NCBI GenBank assembly: GCA_023128965.1 | Contig: JAGMCY010000029.1 | Span: forward strand, 1 to 9,810 | From: Candidatus Aenigmatarchaeota archaeon | GTDB taxonomy: Archaea; Aenigmatarchaeota; Aenigmatarchaeia; QMZP01; QMZT01 | Reading direction: 5' to 3' | Length of the DNA: 9,810 nt | Part shown: one piece after another, positions 1 to 6,016 of the stretch | Layout of the letters: the number at the start of each line of letters is the position of its first letter | How positions within the stretch are numbered: position 1 is the first letter of the stretch | Notes under the pieces: model-generated | What the model saw: only the letters and a program-made list of their open reading frames with translations | Told to the model about the DNA's origin: nothing | Database searches by the model: none | Program-made: the position numbers and the translations under genes

Positions 1-833
1 CGTATGTAAGCGTTCGGACCTATCACGCAGTTCTCTCCTATAGCAACCGGTCCCTCAATGTGCGTCCCTGACCTGATAACGCTTCCCTTCCCTACCTTCA
101 CCTCTCCTTTTATAACAACCTCCCTTTCGATATCGCCCTTTATTTCCTTCTTTATCCCGGAAAGGACCCTCTTGTTCGCCTTAAGCAAATCCCATGGATA
201 TGTGATCGGGATCCATTCTTTCGTGTAGAAACAGCGTATCCTCAGATTCCTGGCTAGGATGTTCAAGGCATCCGTAAGTTCGTATTCCCTTCTTGGCGAG
301 ATTCCCAGGGATTTCAGGGTTTCGAAAACCCTCTCGTTTATTACGTACAGCCCGGTGTTGGCCAGATCCGATTTCGGTTTTTCAGGCTTTTCGGTTATCT
401 TGGTCAAAAACCCCTTATCCGTTTCGACTATCCCGTGACCTTCCGGGTTCGCAACCTTCTGGCCGAGCATCGAGATCCCGTAAGAAACGCATTCTTTAAC
501 AGCGTCTCTCGGGTACAAGTTATCCCCCATCATCACGAGGAATTTCTCATCCTTTCCAACGAACTTCTCCGCCTGGAGGAGCGCGTTACCCGTCCCCAGC
601 GCCTCTTTCTGCCTCGCGTATTTTATTCCGATGTTTCCATATTCATCCCCGATTCTTTCTTTTATCTTCCCATCGCTTACTACTAATATCGCCTCTTCCG
701 CGATCCCTTCCAACCGGTCCAGCAGGTGCTCGATAATGGTCTTGTCCCCGATTCTTAGGAGGGATTTGGGCCTGTTCACGGTCAGGGGATACGTCCTTGT
801 CGATTTCCCCGCACATAAAATGATGGCTTTCAT
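1..833 (-). CDS. Sugar-1-phosphate nucleotidylyltransferase with beta-helix acyltransferase-like tail, 3' end missing
   Basis: The 277 visible residues begin at ATG 831-833 and the gene runs off the left edge. Residues 1-220 form a nucleotidyltransferase fold: the nucleotide loop AGKSTRTYPLT (8-18) with R21-P22-K23, base-recognition segment LGTGNAL (79-85), metal motif GDN (103-105, D104), EKP (148-150) and EYELTDAL (183-190). From about residue 233 hexapeptide repeats begin (V-I-K-G-E-V, V-I-R-S-G-T, V-A-I-G-E-N), which mark a left-handed beta-helix. The family joins a sugar-1-phosphate to UTP or dTTP and releases pyrophosphate; archaeal members with the beta-helix are often bifunctional, also acetylating glucosamine-1-phosphate. 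Family members are about 400 residues, so roughly 120 residues are missing. The nucleotide loop has Ser at position 11 where Gly is usual. The true sugar and nucleotide cannot be read from this sequence. It probably supplies activated sugars for glycan synthesis (inference). It is divergent from the 931 gene and has its own TATA box. Confidence 0.9.
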   Translation of the reverse strand, partial: MKAIILCAGKSTRTYPLTVNRPKSLLRIGDKTIIEHLLDRLEGIAEEAILVVSDGKIKERIGDEYGNIGIKYARQKEALGTGNALLQAEKFVGKDEKFLVMMGDNLYPRDAVKECVSYGISMLGQKVANPEGHGIVETDKGFLTKITEKPEKPKSDLANTGLYVINERVFETLKSLGISPRREYELTDALNILARNLRIRCFYTKEWIPITYPWDLLKANKRVLSGIKKEIKGDIEREVVIKGEVKVGKGSVIRSGTHIEGPVAIGENCVIGPNAYI

Positions 834-854
834 AAGACTTTTTGTGGTTTACGG

Positions 855-864
855 TTTTTTAAAT
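855..864 (-). promoter_or_regulatory. TATA-like box for the nucleotidylyltransferase gene
   Basis: Read on the minus strand this is ATTTAAAAAA, lying 22 to 31 bases before the ATG at 833. Archaeal transcription starts about 25 bases after the TATA centre, so the transcript would begin at or very near the start codon (leaderless). No Shine-Dalgarno sequence is visible between the box and the ATG. Confidence 0.55.
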
Positions 865-898
865 GTTAAATCGCGGAATTCACACCCCGCAAATTCAA

Positions 899-907
899 TT
901 ATTTAAG
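899..907 (+). promoter_or_regulatory. TATA-like box for the four-helix membrane protein gene
   Basis: TTATTTAAG lies 24 to 32 bases before the ATG at 931, the spacing expected for a leaderless archaeal transcript. No Shine-Dalgarno sequence precedes the start. The 34 bases between this box and the opposing TATA box at 855-864 are locally G+C-richer and include GCGG and CCGC a few bases apart. Confidence 0.5.
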
Positions 908-930
908 AGGGCTGAATCAAATATAAACCA

Positions 931-1572
931 ATGGTCGATGAGAGGCTGGTTATTTATATAAAGGATTGCATGAGAAAGGGTTACTCCCTGGATTATATAA
1001 GACAGATGTTAGTCAATGAGGGCTGGAAAGCCAATCAGGTAGATGAAGCAATTAACTTCGTTCAGGCCCCCTCTCCTCCCCCGCCAGGGTCACCACCGGC
1101 TCAAGCAAAACAAAAAGCACCATCAAAAAAGCCGTCAGTGTCGCTCCGGCCAACAGGAGTCACGATAATCTGCATCCTCGGTTTTTTGCTCTCTATTCTG
1201 GCGTTGCTCTCAGGAATCGTTTCAATCGGTATTGCTGGAATACTGGAGGGTCTTGATATCCCGTTAACGGTAGATGGTGAAACAGCCTCAATAACATTTG
1301 GAGAAGTTGTTTCTTTATTCACCATATTAGGATTAATCTCGCTAGTGATGGGCATAGTTGGCCTGGTGGCTTTCTATCTATTGCTGAAAATGAAAAGGAC
1401 AGGCTGGATAATCGTTACTGTCCTGGGAGTGATACAAATAACTGTAAGCCTGATACCAACTATGTTGACATTCAGCATAGAAGGCCTTCTAAATCTAAAC
1501 ACTATTCTGCCAATTGCCATATGGGTTATAATAATAGGTTATTTGTTCGCTAAAAGAAATCTTTTCGTTTAG
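931..1572 (+). CDS. Membrane protein: N-terminal helical domain, Pro-rich linker, four membrane helices
   Basis: This 213-residue protein is not one I can name. Residues 1-45 are a small amphipathic helical domain (ERLVIYIKDCMRKGYSLDYI, then a Gly-Trp turn, then VDEAINFV). I have seen this kind of UBA-like three-helix segment at the N terminus of otherwise unrelated archaeal membrane proteins. Residues 46-74 are a Pro/Ala/Lys-rich flexible linker with runs of prolines. Four hydrophobic segments follow, at about 76-105, 123-152, 159-178 and 191-207, separated by short charged loops (EGLDIPLTVDGE; KMKRT). The linker is basic, so the N-terminal domain is probably cytoplasmic (positive-inside rule). 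There are no catalytic motifs. It is convergent with the presenilin-like gene, with only 10 bases between stop codons. Its codons look somewhat more A/T-ending than those of the flanking genes, with fewer GCG and TCG, but this was judged by eye. A receptor, scaffold or transport-accessory role cannot be distinguished. Confidence 0.85.
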   Translation: MVDERLVIYIKDCMRKGYSLDYIRQMLVNEGWKANQVDEAINFVQAPSPPPPGSPPAQAKQKAPSKKPSVSLRPTGVTIICILGFLLSILALLSGIVSIGIAGILEGLDIPLTVDGETASITFGEVVSLFTILGLISLVMGIVGLVAFYLLLKMKRTGWIIVTVLGVIQITVSLIPTMLTFSIEGLLNLNTILPIAIWVIIIGYLFAKRNLFV

Positions 1573-1582
1573 TTTTTGGATA
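1573..1582 (+). terminator. Short T-run between convergent genes
   Basis: TTTTT directly follows the TAG stop of the 931-1572 gene, and only 10 bases separate it from the stop of the opposing gene. Archaeal termination needs little more than a T-run, so this could end the plus-strand transcript, but five T's is weak. Some antisense 3' overlap of the two mRNAs is likely. Confidence 0.25.
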
Positions 1583-2509
1583 TTAGACGAAGTTAACCAG
1601 CCAGACCAGCCCGTACCCTATCAGACACCCGGCCGTGAGGAAGGGCATGGCTGGGTAGAACCTGTCCTTTTTCGCGAGGAACAGCATAAGGAAAAGGAAG
1701 ACCGTGACGATCACGGGGATTATGAGAGCGTTCAGGAAGGCGAAGTTTTTCGCTAGGACTCCTCCCTTTATCAGGGAATCCATCACCACACCCGCGAAGA
1801 TCATTGGGAATGCGATGTCCCCCCCTCCTAAGATCGCACTCTTGAACTCCTCCCTGACTTCCCTTACCTCCTTCCCTTTCTCCTTTACCTCTTCAATCTT
1901 CCCCTTTGCCTTTATCTTGTACGAGAGCATGATGCCAGCGAAGGCGCGGCTCTTTGTCTGGAACTCGGCGAGGTTTATCATGTGCTTCGATTTCCAAACA
2001 GCGAACATGTCGTACGCGGATATCGCGAGTAAGAGGAGGACAGCCCACACTATGTCGAGCAACGGGACGAATATTATCGCTATTCCCGCGTATATGAACA
2101 GTTCCGTGAAATTATGAATCCATATGTTGGGTTTGTAGACCTTGAAGAATGCGAGAAATAAACAGATTATAAAAGCTAACGTGGTGTTTATGAAAACGCC
2201 TATCGTTATCGAGCACGTCATCCACACGGCGAAGAAGAACAACGCCTTCCAAATGCTGATTTTTTTCAGCTTCACCAGGAGGAGGATCAAACCCGTTCCT
2301 ATCAGTATCGCAACCAGGATGTAGGCGAAGGTTTCAGGTCCCTCCAGATCAGGCCTTTTCCCTATCGCCGTGTCCTCGTGCTCAACGATTATCGCCCCTT
2401 CAGGCGTTTGAGTAACCTTCGTGTTAACGTTCAGGGCGTAAAGGCCGATAATCTGCGAAAAGAAGAATATGAGAACCATCAGAACCGTTATGTAAAACGT
2501 GTGTTTCAT
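1583..2509 (-). CDS. Presenilin/signal-peptide-peptidase family intramembrane aspartyl protease
   Basis: This 308-residue polytopic membrane protein carries the A22-family signature. The first catalytic Asp is in SAYDMFAV (YD motif, D167), the second in GGGDIAFP (GxGD motif, D231), and the C-terminal PAMPFL (286-291) stands where presenilins have PAL. Hydrophobic stretches fit about nine membrane helices, the first at residues 5-26. A very charged segment of about 25 residues (roughly 198-223, Lys/Glu-rich) joins the two catalytic helices, matching the hydrophilic loop of this family. Residues 27-58 would be an extracellular loop. The family cuts type II membrane segments and leftover signal peptides within the bilayer. 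Substrates of archaeal members are largely unknown. It is divergent from the MgtC/SapB gene across 52 bases and appears to share one TATA element with it. Leu to Met in the PAL motif is the one deviation; I believe PAM also occurs in archaeal relatives. Family assignment is secure, but the physiological substrate is not deducible. Confidence 0.92.
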   Translation of the reverse strand: MKHTFYITVLMVLIFFFSQIIGLYALNVNTKVTQTPEGAIIVEHEDTAIGKRPDLEGPETFAYILVAILIGTGLILLLVKLKKISIWKALFFFAVWMTCSITIGVFINTTLAFIICLFLAFFKVYKPNIWIHNFTELFIYAGIAIIFVPLLDIVWAVLLLLAISAYDMFAVWKSKHMINLAEFQTKSRAFAGIMLSYKIKAKGKIEEVKEKGKEVREVREEFKSAILGGGDIAFPMIFAGVVMDSLIKGGVLAKNFAFLNALIIPVIVTVFLFLMLFLAKKDRFYPAMPFLTAGCLIGYGLVWLVNFV

Positions 2510-2530
2510 AAGATTATTATGTTCTGGAAT

Positions 2531-2540
2531 GTTTATTAAT
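2531..2540. promoter_or_regulatory. Single TATA-like element midway between two divergent starts
   Basis: GTTTATTAAT reads TTTATTAA on the plus strand and TTAATAAA on the minus strand. Its centre (about 2536) is 26 bases before the plus ATG at 2562 and 27 bases before the minus ATG at 2509. Both distances fit leaderless archaeal start sites. No other good TATA candidate lies at the right distance on either strand in this 52-base gap, so one TBP site may serve both genes. Confidence 0.5.
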
Positions 2541-2561
2541 CACCTCGGACAAAACTAAATT

Positions 2562-2993
2562 ATGGTGTTCACAATTGGCCCCGTGGAGACGGAAATGGTA
2601 ATAAAACTTATTGTTTCAGCAGTCCTTGGCGGCCTGGTGGGTTTTGAGAGGGAGATACACAGGAAACCCGCCGGCTTAAGGACACATTCCCTTGTCTGTA
2701 TAGGAGCCACGCTCTTCACGATCATGTCCGTAAATATAGTAGGTGCTGACCCCTCAAGGATTGCAGCGGGCATCGTAATGGGCATTGGATTCTTGGGAGC
2801 AGGGATGATATTCAAATCAGAAGACAGGGTCCGTGGCTTGACAACAGCCGCCGAACTCTGGGTCCTGGCTGCGATAGGCCTTGCGATTGGTTTAGGTTTT
2901 TATTTTGCCGCGTTGATCACGACACTCATAATAATTTTCATACTGATTCCGCTGAAATACATGGAAAGGGAAGCGAGAGAAGTCATGGATTAG
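2562..2993 (+). CDS. MgtC/SapB family membrane protein
   Basis: This 143-residue protein matches the N-terminal membrane domain of MgtC/SapB. It has GGLVGFERE (23-31) followed by R34-K35-P36-A37-G38-L39-R40-T41, then CIGATLFTI, the core RIAAGIVMGIGFLGAGMIF (66-84), and RGLTTAAELWVLAAIGLAIG (91-110). Five hydrophobic segments lie at about 13-27, 42-60, 66-84, 94-111 and 113-131, ending in a charged tail. It lacks the ACT-like C-terminal cytoplasmic domain of enterobacterial MgtC, so it is the short form common in archaea and many bacteria. In pathogens MgtC affects growth in low Mg2+ and inhibits F-type ATP synthase. The role of archaeal short forms is not established, and a magnesium-transport label would be over-reach. 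M12 is an alternative start, but the ATG at 2562 has the correct TATA spacing. valS follows 61 bases later on the same strand, apparently with its own promoter. Confidence 0.9.
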   Translation: MVFTIGPVETEMVIKLIVSAVLGGLVGFEREIHRKPAGLRTHSLVCIGATLFTIMSVNIVGADPSRIAAGIVMGIGFLGAGMIFKSEDRVRGLTTAAELWVLAAIGLAIGLGFYFAALITTLIIIFILIPLKYMEREAREVMD

Positions 2994-2997
2994 CTAA

Positions 2998-3045
2998 TTT
3001 TAATAAATTAGTGAGTTATATTAATGCTCAACAGAATAGGAGAGG
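2998..3045 (+). promoter_or_regulatory. Promoter and Shine-Dalgarno region of valS
   Basis: TTTTAATA (2998-3005) is a candidate TATA box that would place transcription start near 3025-3030. A second candidate, TTATATTA (3016-3023), would start the RNA near 3045. AGGAGAGG (3038-3045) lies 9 bases before the ATG at 3055 and can pair with the 16S rRNA 3' end. It favours the upstream TATA box, because the downstream one would leave the Shine-Dalgarno sequence out of the mRNA. Read-through from the MgtC gene is also possible. Confidence 0.5.
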
Positions 3046-3054
3046 GTTTTTCGT

Positions 3055-5472
3055 ATGCTCAAGAAAACGTACGATTTCAGAAAGAGCGAGAATAAATGGC
3101 AGAAGTTCTGGGAAAGGGAACGAATATTCAGATTCGATCCGAAATCCAAAAAACCCGTTTTCTCGATAGACGTCCCTCCCCCCTACGCTTCCGCAGGTCA
3201 CCTGCACATAGGCCACGCTTTGCATTACACGCAGTTCGAGATAATAGCGAGGTTCCGCCGGATGTCCGGGTTCAACGTTTATTTCGCTCCCTGTTTCGAT
3301 AACAACGGCCTGCCCACGGAGAAGTACGTGGAGGAGAAGTTCGGGATAGACAAGACAACCACAACCAAGCACGAGTTTCGCAAGCTCTGCCTGAAGGAAT
3401 CGAAAAGGGTCGAGAAGGTCTACTCGGACAACGTTTTCAAGGGTTTGGGACATTCATACGACTGGAGCCTGCTCTACACGACGATAGACCCCGAATCGCA
3501 GAAGGTTTCCCAGATGTCCTTCCTGGACCTGTGGAAGAAGGGTTTTGTCTATCGAAGCGAGGAGCCCACGCTCTGGTGCACGAAACACCAGACCGCTCTC
3601 GCGCAGGCCGAGATAGAGGATCTGAAGAGGACAACTGTCCTCGATCACATAATTTTCGATCTTGAAGGAAAAAAAAGGATAGAAATCGCCACAACCCGCC
3701 CCGAGCTCCTCCCCGCCTGCGTCGCTATTTTCGTCCATCCGGAAGACGAGAGATACAGGAATCTCGTGGGGAAGAAAGCGAAGGTCCCGATTTTCGGGCA
3801 CGAAGTTGAAATAATGGAGGACAAAAAAGTCGATCCGGATTTCGGGACAGGTATCGTCATGGTCTGCACGTTCGGGGACACGGCAGATATAGAATGGTGG
3901 AAGACCCATAAGCTCCCCCTGAAGATCTGCGTCACGAAGGACGGGAAACTGAATGAACTCGCAGGTAAATACGCAGGCAAGGACCTGACTGAGGCCAGGA
4001 AAGAGATAATCAACGACCTTGAAAAGGAAGGGAGGGTAACAAGGAAGGAAAACCTTGAGCAGACAGTCGGGGCGTGCTGGCGCTGCCAGACGCCTATCGA
4101 GTTCCTCCCGACCAAGCAGTGGTTCATAAAGACGCTCGATTTCAAGAAAGAGCTGATAAAACAGGGGAGGAAGATAAGGTGGTTCCCGAAGTTCTACCAG
4201 AAACGTTACGAGGACTGGACGAGAAACCTCGCCTGGGACTGGTGCATTTCGAGACAGAGGTTCTACGGAGTTCCCATACCAGTCTGGTATTGCAAGAAAT
4301 GCGGAAAGCCCAAGCTGGCGGAGGAAAAGGATATCCCTGTCGACCCGGAGGTTGACAGGCCGAAAGGTAAATGTGAATGCGGGTTTTCGGAATTCATCCC
4401 GGAGGAAGACGTGTTCGACACCTGGATGACTTCCAGCATGAGCCCGGAGATCGCGATGAGATGGCTCGAAAAGCCGAGAGATTTCGAAAACAGGTTCCCC
4501 ATGTCCATGAGGCCCCAGTCACATGATATAATAAGGACATGGGCTTTCTATACGATTCTCAAGGCCTACCTGCACTTCAGGAAGATCCCCTGGAAGGACA
4601 TAGCGATAGGGACGTACGTCCTCGATTCGAAGGGGAGGGGGATGCACAAATCTAAAGGGAACATCGTGTGGACAGAGGATCTGCTGGAGAAATACTCCGT
4701 GGATGTCGTCAGGTATTGGGTGGGGACGGCGACGTTCGGGGAAGACCTGCCCTACCAGGAGAAAGACCTGGTGACAGGCCAGAGGTTCCTGACGAAGTTA
4801 TGGAACGCTTCACGGTTCACTCTCTCGAATCTGAAGGGATACAGGCCAAAGAAGCCGAGGAAGCTCACGGAAATAGACAAGTGGATCCTTTCGAAACTGA
4901 ACGATCTGGTGAAGAAAACCACAAAGGATTTCGAGGAATACATGACAGGAAGCGCGAAAACAAAGGTGGAACAGTTCTTCTGGCACACGTTCTGCGACCA
5001 TTATCTGGAGATCGTTAAAGACCGCCTGTATAACCAGAGTTCTTACGAGAAGTGGGAGGCAGATTCCGCGAAGTTCACGCTTTACCGCGTTCTTCTATCC
5101 ATTTTGAAACTCCTCGCTCCTGTAACTCCCCACGTCACCGAAGAAATCTATCAGCTTTATTTCAGAAAAAACGAGCGTTCGAAGAGCATCCACGTTTCCG
5201 ATTGGCCGAGGTTCGATTCCTCGCTCGTGGACAGGAATGCCGAAAAAGTCGGGGACATCGCGGTCGACGTGATAGCGAGCATAAGGAAGTTCAAGTCGGA
5301 GAATTCAATCTCCCTGGCCGAACCCCTGCGATATGTAACGATAGATTCCAACCGGGTGAAACCAGTCCTGAAGGACATACAGAAAACCATGAGGATAGAG
5401 AACATCAGGATAGGAAGGGCAAAGGGGAAAGTAAGCGAAATATTCAAGATAGAACTGGAAATAAGGAAATAA
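3055..5472 (+). CDS. valS: Valyl-tRNA synthetase, archaeal type
   Basis: This 805-residue class I aminoacyl-tRNA synthetase charges tRNA-Val with valine using ATP. Domains in order: N-terminal segment ending in the catalytic HIGH motif (51-54); the CP1 editing domain with TTRPE (213-217), which hydrolyses mischarged Thr-tRNA; a CWRC pair (341-344); a probable zinc knuckle (C413, C416, C440, C442); WDWCISRQRFYGVPIPVWYC; MRPQSHDIIRTWAFYTI, which is characteristic of archaeal ValRS; the KMSKS-equivalent at 529-533; and an anticodon-binding helical domain from about 605 to 740. ValRS is preferred over IleRS because of the LPACVA editing segment and the IIRTWAFYTI block. The KMSKS site reads G-M-H-K-S, keeping the second Lys but not the first. 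Archaeal ValRS is usually about 860-890 residues; this one has a short C terminus with no long coiled coil. The ATG at 3055 is preceded by a Shine-Dalgarno sequence. A small overlapping ORF begins at 3024 (see findings). Confidence 0.95.
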   Translation: MLKKTYDFRKSENKWQKFWERERIFRFDPKSKKPVFSIDVPPPYASAGHLHIGHALHYTQFEIIARFRRMSGFNVYFAPCFDNNGLPTEKYVEEKFGIDKTTTTKHEFRKLCLKESKRVEKVYSDNVFKGLGHSYDWSLLYTTIDPESQKVSQMSFLDLWKKGFVYRSEEPTLWCTKHQTALAQAEIEDLKRTTVLDHIIFDLEGKKRIEIATTRPELLPACVAIFVHPEDERYRNLVGKKAKVPIFGHEVEIMEDKKVDPDFGTGIVMVCTFGDTADIEWWKTHKLPLKICVTKDGKLNELAGKYAGKDLTEARKEIINDLEKEGRVTRKENLEQTVGACWRCQTPIEFLPTKQWFIKTLDFKKELIKQGRKIRWFPKFYQKRYEDWTRNLAWDWCISRQRFYGVPIPVWYCKKCGKPKLAEEKDIPVDPEVDRPKGKCECGFSEFIPEEDVFDTWMTSSMSPEIAMRWLEKPRDFENRFPMSMRPQSHDIIRTWAFYTILKAYLHFRKIPWKDIAIGTYVLDSKGRGMHKSKGNIVWTEDLLEKYSVDVVRYWVGTATFGEDLPYQEKDLVTGQRFLTKLWNASRFTLSNLKGYRPKKPRKLTEIDKWILSKLNDLVKKTTKDFEEYMTGSAKTKVEQFFWHTFCDHYLEIVKDRLYNQSSYEKWEADSAKFTLYRVLLSILKLLAPVTPHVTEEIYQLYFRKNERSKSIHVSDWPRFDSSLVDRNAEKVGDIAVDVIASIRKFKSENSISLAEPLRYVTIDSNRVKPVLKDIQKTMRIENIRIGRAKGKVSEIFKIELEIRK

Positions 5473-5480
5473 TTTTAAAC
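5473..5480 (+). promoter_or_regulatory. TATA-like box for the small MopE-like gene
   Basis: TTTTAAAC begins on the base after the valS stop codon (TAA 5470-5472) and ends 20 bases before the ATG at 5501, with its centre about 25 bases upstream. The position predicts a leaderless transcript. No Shine-Dalgarno sequence is seen, so the gene need not depend on valS read-through although the two genes are only 28 bases apart. Confidence 0.45.
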
Positions 5481-5500
5481 ATACCTGTTAATCTTAAAGC

Positions 5501-5890
5501 ATGAGATTGGCTTTAATTGTTTCATTGTGTATTATGCTTATTCTAACAGCCGGTGCTGTTCACGCCCAGGACCAGGAGGAGCCCCCCTGCTGCGAGGAAG
5601 GTGAAAGGAGGTTATGCGGAACTGACACAGGGGTTTGCGAAACAGGGAGAGCGGTATGCAAGGACGGAGAATGGGTGGAATGCAAGGGACTGAAGGGGCC
5701 GGTTTCGGAGGCTGATATCTGCGGGAACGGGATAGACGACAACTGCAACGGGGAAGTGGATGAGAACTGTTTCCCCTGGCTTTCGTTCATCCTGGTAGGC
5801 CTGGGGATTTTTTTCATCGGCATAGGCCTTTACTACATGCAGAAGGGTCAGGGAGGAAGGATTATATCGGAAGATCTGGCAAAGGATTAA
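5501..5890 (+). CDS. Small exported membrane-anchored protein with one MopE-like metal-binding module
   Basis: The 129 residues fall into three parts. Residues 1-22 are a signal peptide (basic start, hydrophobic core, AVHA before Q23). Residues 30-90 are a Cys-rich outer domain with the pattern CGTDTGVCETGRAVC (39-53), GEWVEC (56-61) and CGNGIDDNCNGEVDENC (74-90). Residues 93-113 are a single membrane helix, followed by a short cytoplasmic tail. The Cys spacing and the acidic loop D79-D80-N81-x-N83-G-x-x-D87-E88 resemble the putative metal-binding motif found in MopE-like proteins, where such loops are thought to bind Ca2+ or another cation; the cysteines C30, C31, C39, C46, C53, C61, C74, C82 and C90 may form disulfides. 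These modules usually occur in tandem in large surface proteins; here there is one copy. Its function is unknown. Possible roles are an envelope metal sensor or an adhesion stub. Confidence 0.85.
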   Translation: MRLALIVSLCIMLILTAGAVHAQDQEEPPCCEEGERRLCGTDTGVCETGRAVCKDGEWVECKGLKGPVSEADICGNGIDDNCNGEVDENCFPWLSFILVGLGIFFIGIGLYYMQKGQGGRIISEDLAKD

Positions 5891-5917
5891 AAACGGAAAA
5901 ACCGCTACTTGCTTAGC

Positions 5918-6010
5918 CGAAAACCTTTTTAAAGCCTATTTATATATAAAACCTTTATACAATACTATAAAACCAGATCAAACCGAACTGATTAAAATAT
6001 AAAAAGGAGG
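5918..6010 (+). promoter_or_regulatory. EF-1A promoter region with several TATA-like boxes and a strong Shine-Dalgarno
   Basis: Three TATA candidates precede the gene: CTTTTTAAAG (5925-5934), TATATATAAA (5941-5950) and TATAAAA (5966-5972). They predict leaders of about 60, 46 and 22 bases. AAAACCTTT occurs twice (5920-5928 and 5948-5956), each time as a purine-rich block running into a T-rich TATA-like stretch, the order expected of a TFB-recognition element and TATA box. AAAGGAGG (6003-6010), 6 bases before the ATG at 6017, is the best Shine-Dalgarno in the window. The arrangement suits a highly expressed gene. Confidence 0.6.
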
Positions 6011-6016
6011 GATAGA

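Noticed and set aside
868..890. GCGG/CCGC inverted pair between the divergent promoters of the first two genes
   Set aside because: Only four base pairs with a long loop; no stronger than chance for this length.
435..906. Plus-strand frames of 83 and 91 residues across the nucleotidylyltransferase gene
   Set aside because: The minus-strand reading gives an intact nucleotidyltransferase with all motifs. The plus-strand frames have no family features and end at or cross the opposing promoter.
3454..4145. Overlapping minus-strand open frames of 151 and 166 residues inside valS
   Set aside because: Both are antisense to the conserved editing and catalytic domains of ValRS, lack promoters and have low-complexity compositions typical of shadow frames.
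3055..5472. Isoleucyl- instead of valyl-tRNA synthetase
   Set aside because: The two families are related, but the editing segment with TTRPELLPACVA and the block MRPQSHDIIRTWAFYTI are of the archaeal ValRS type, and the protein is shorter than IleRS.
5892..5903. CGG-AAAAA-CCG mini-hairpin after the MopE-like gene as a terminator
   Set aside because: A three-base-pair stem without a following T-tract is too weak to call.
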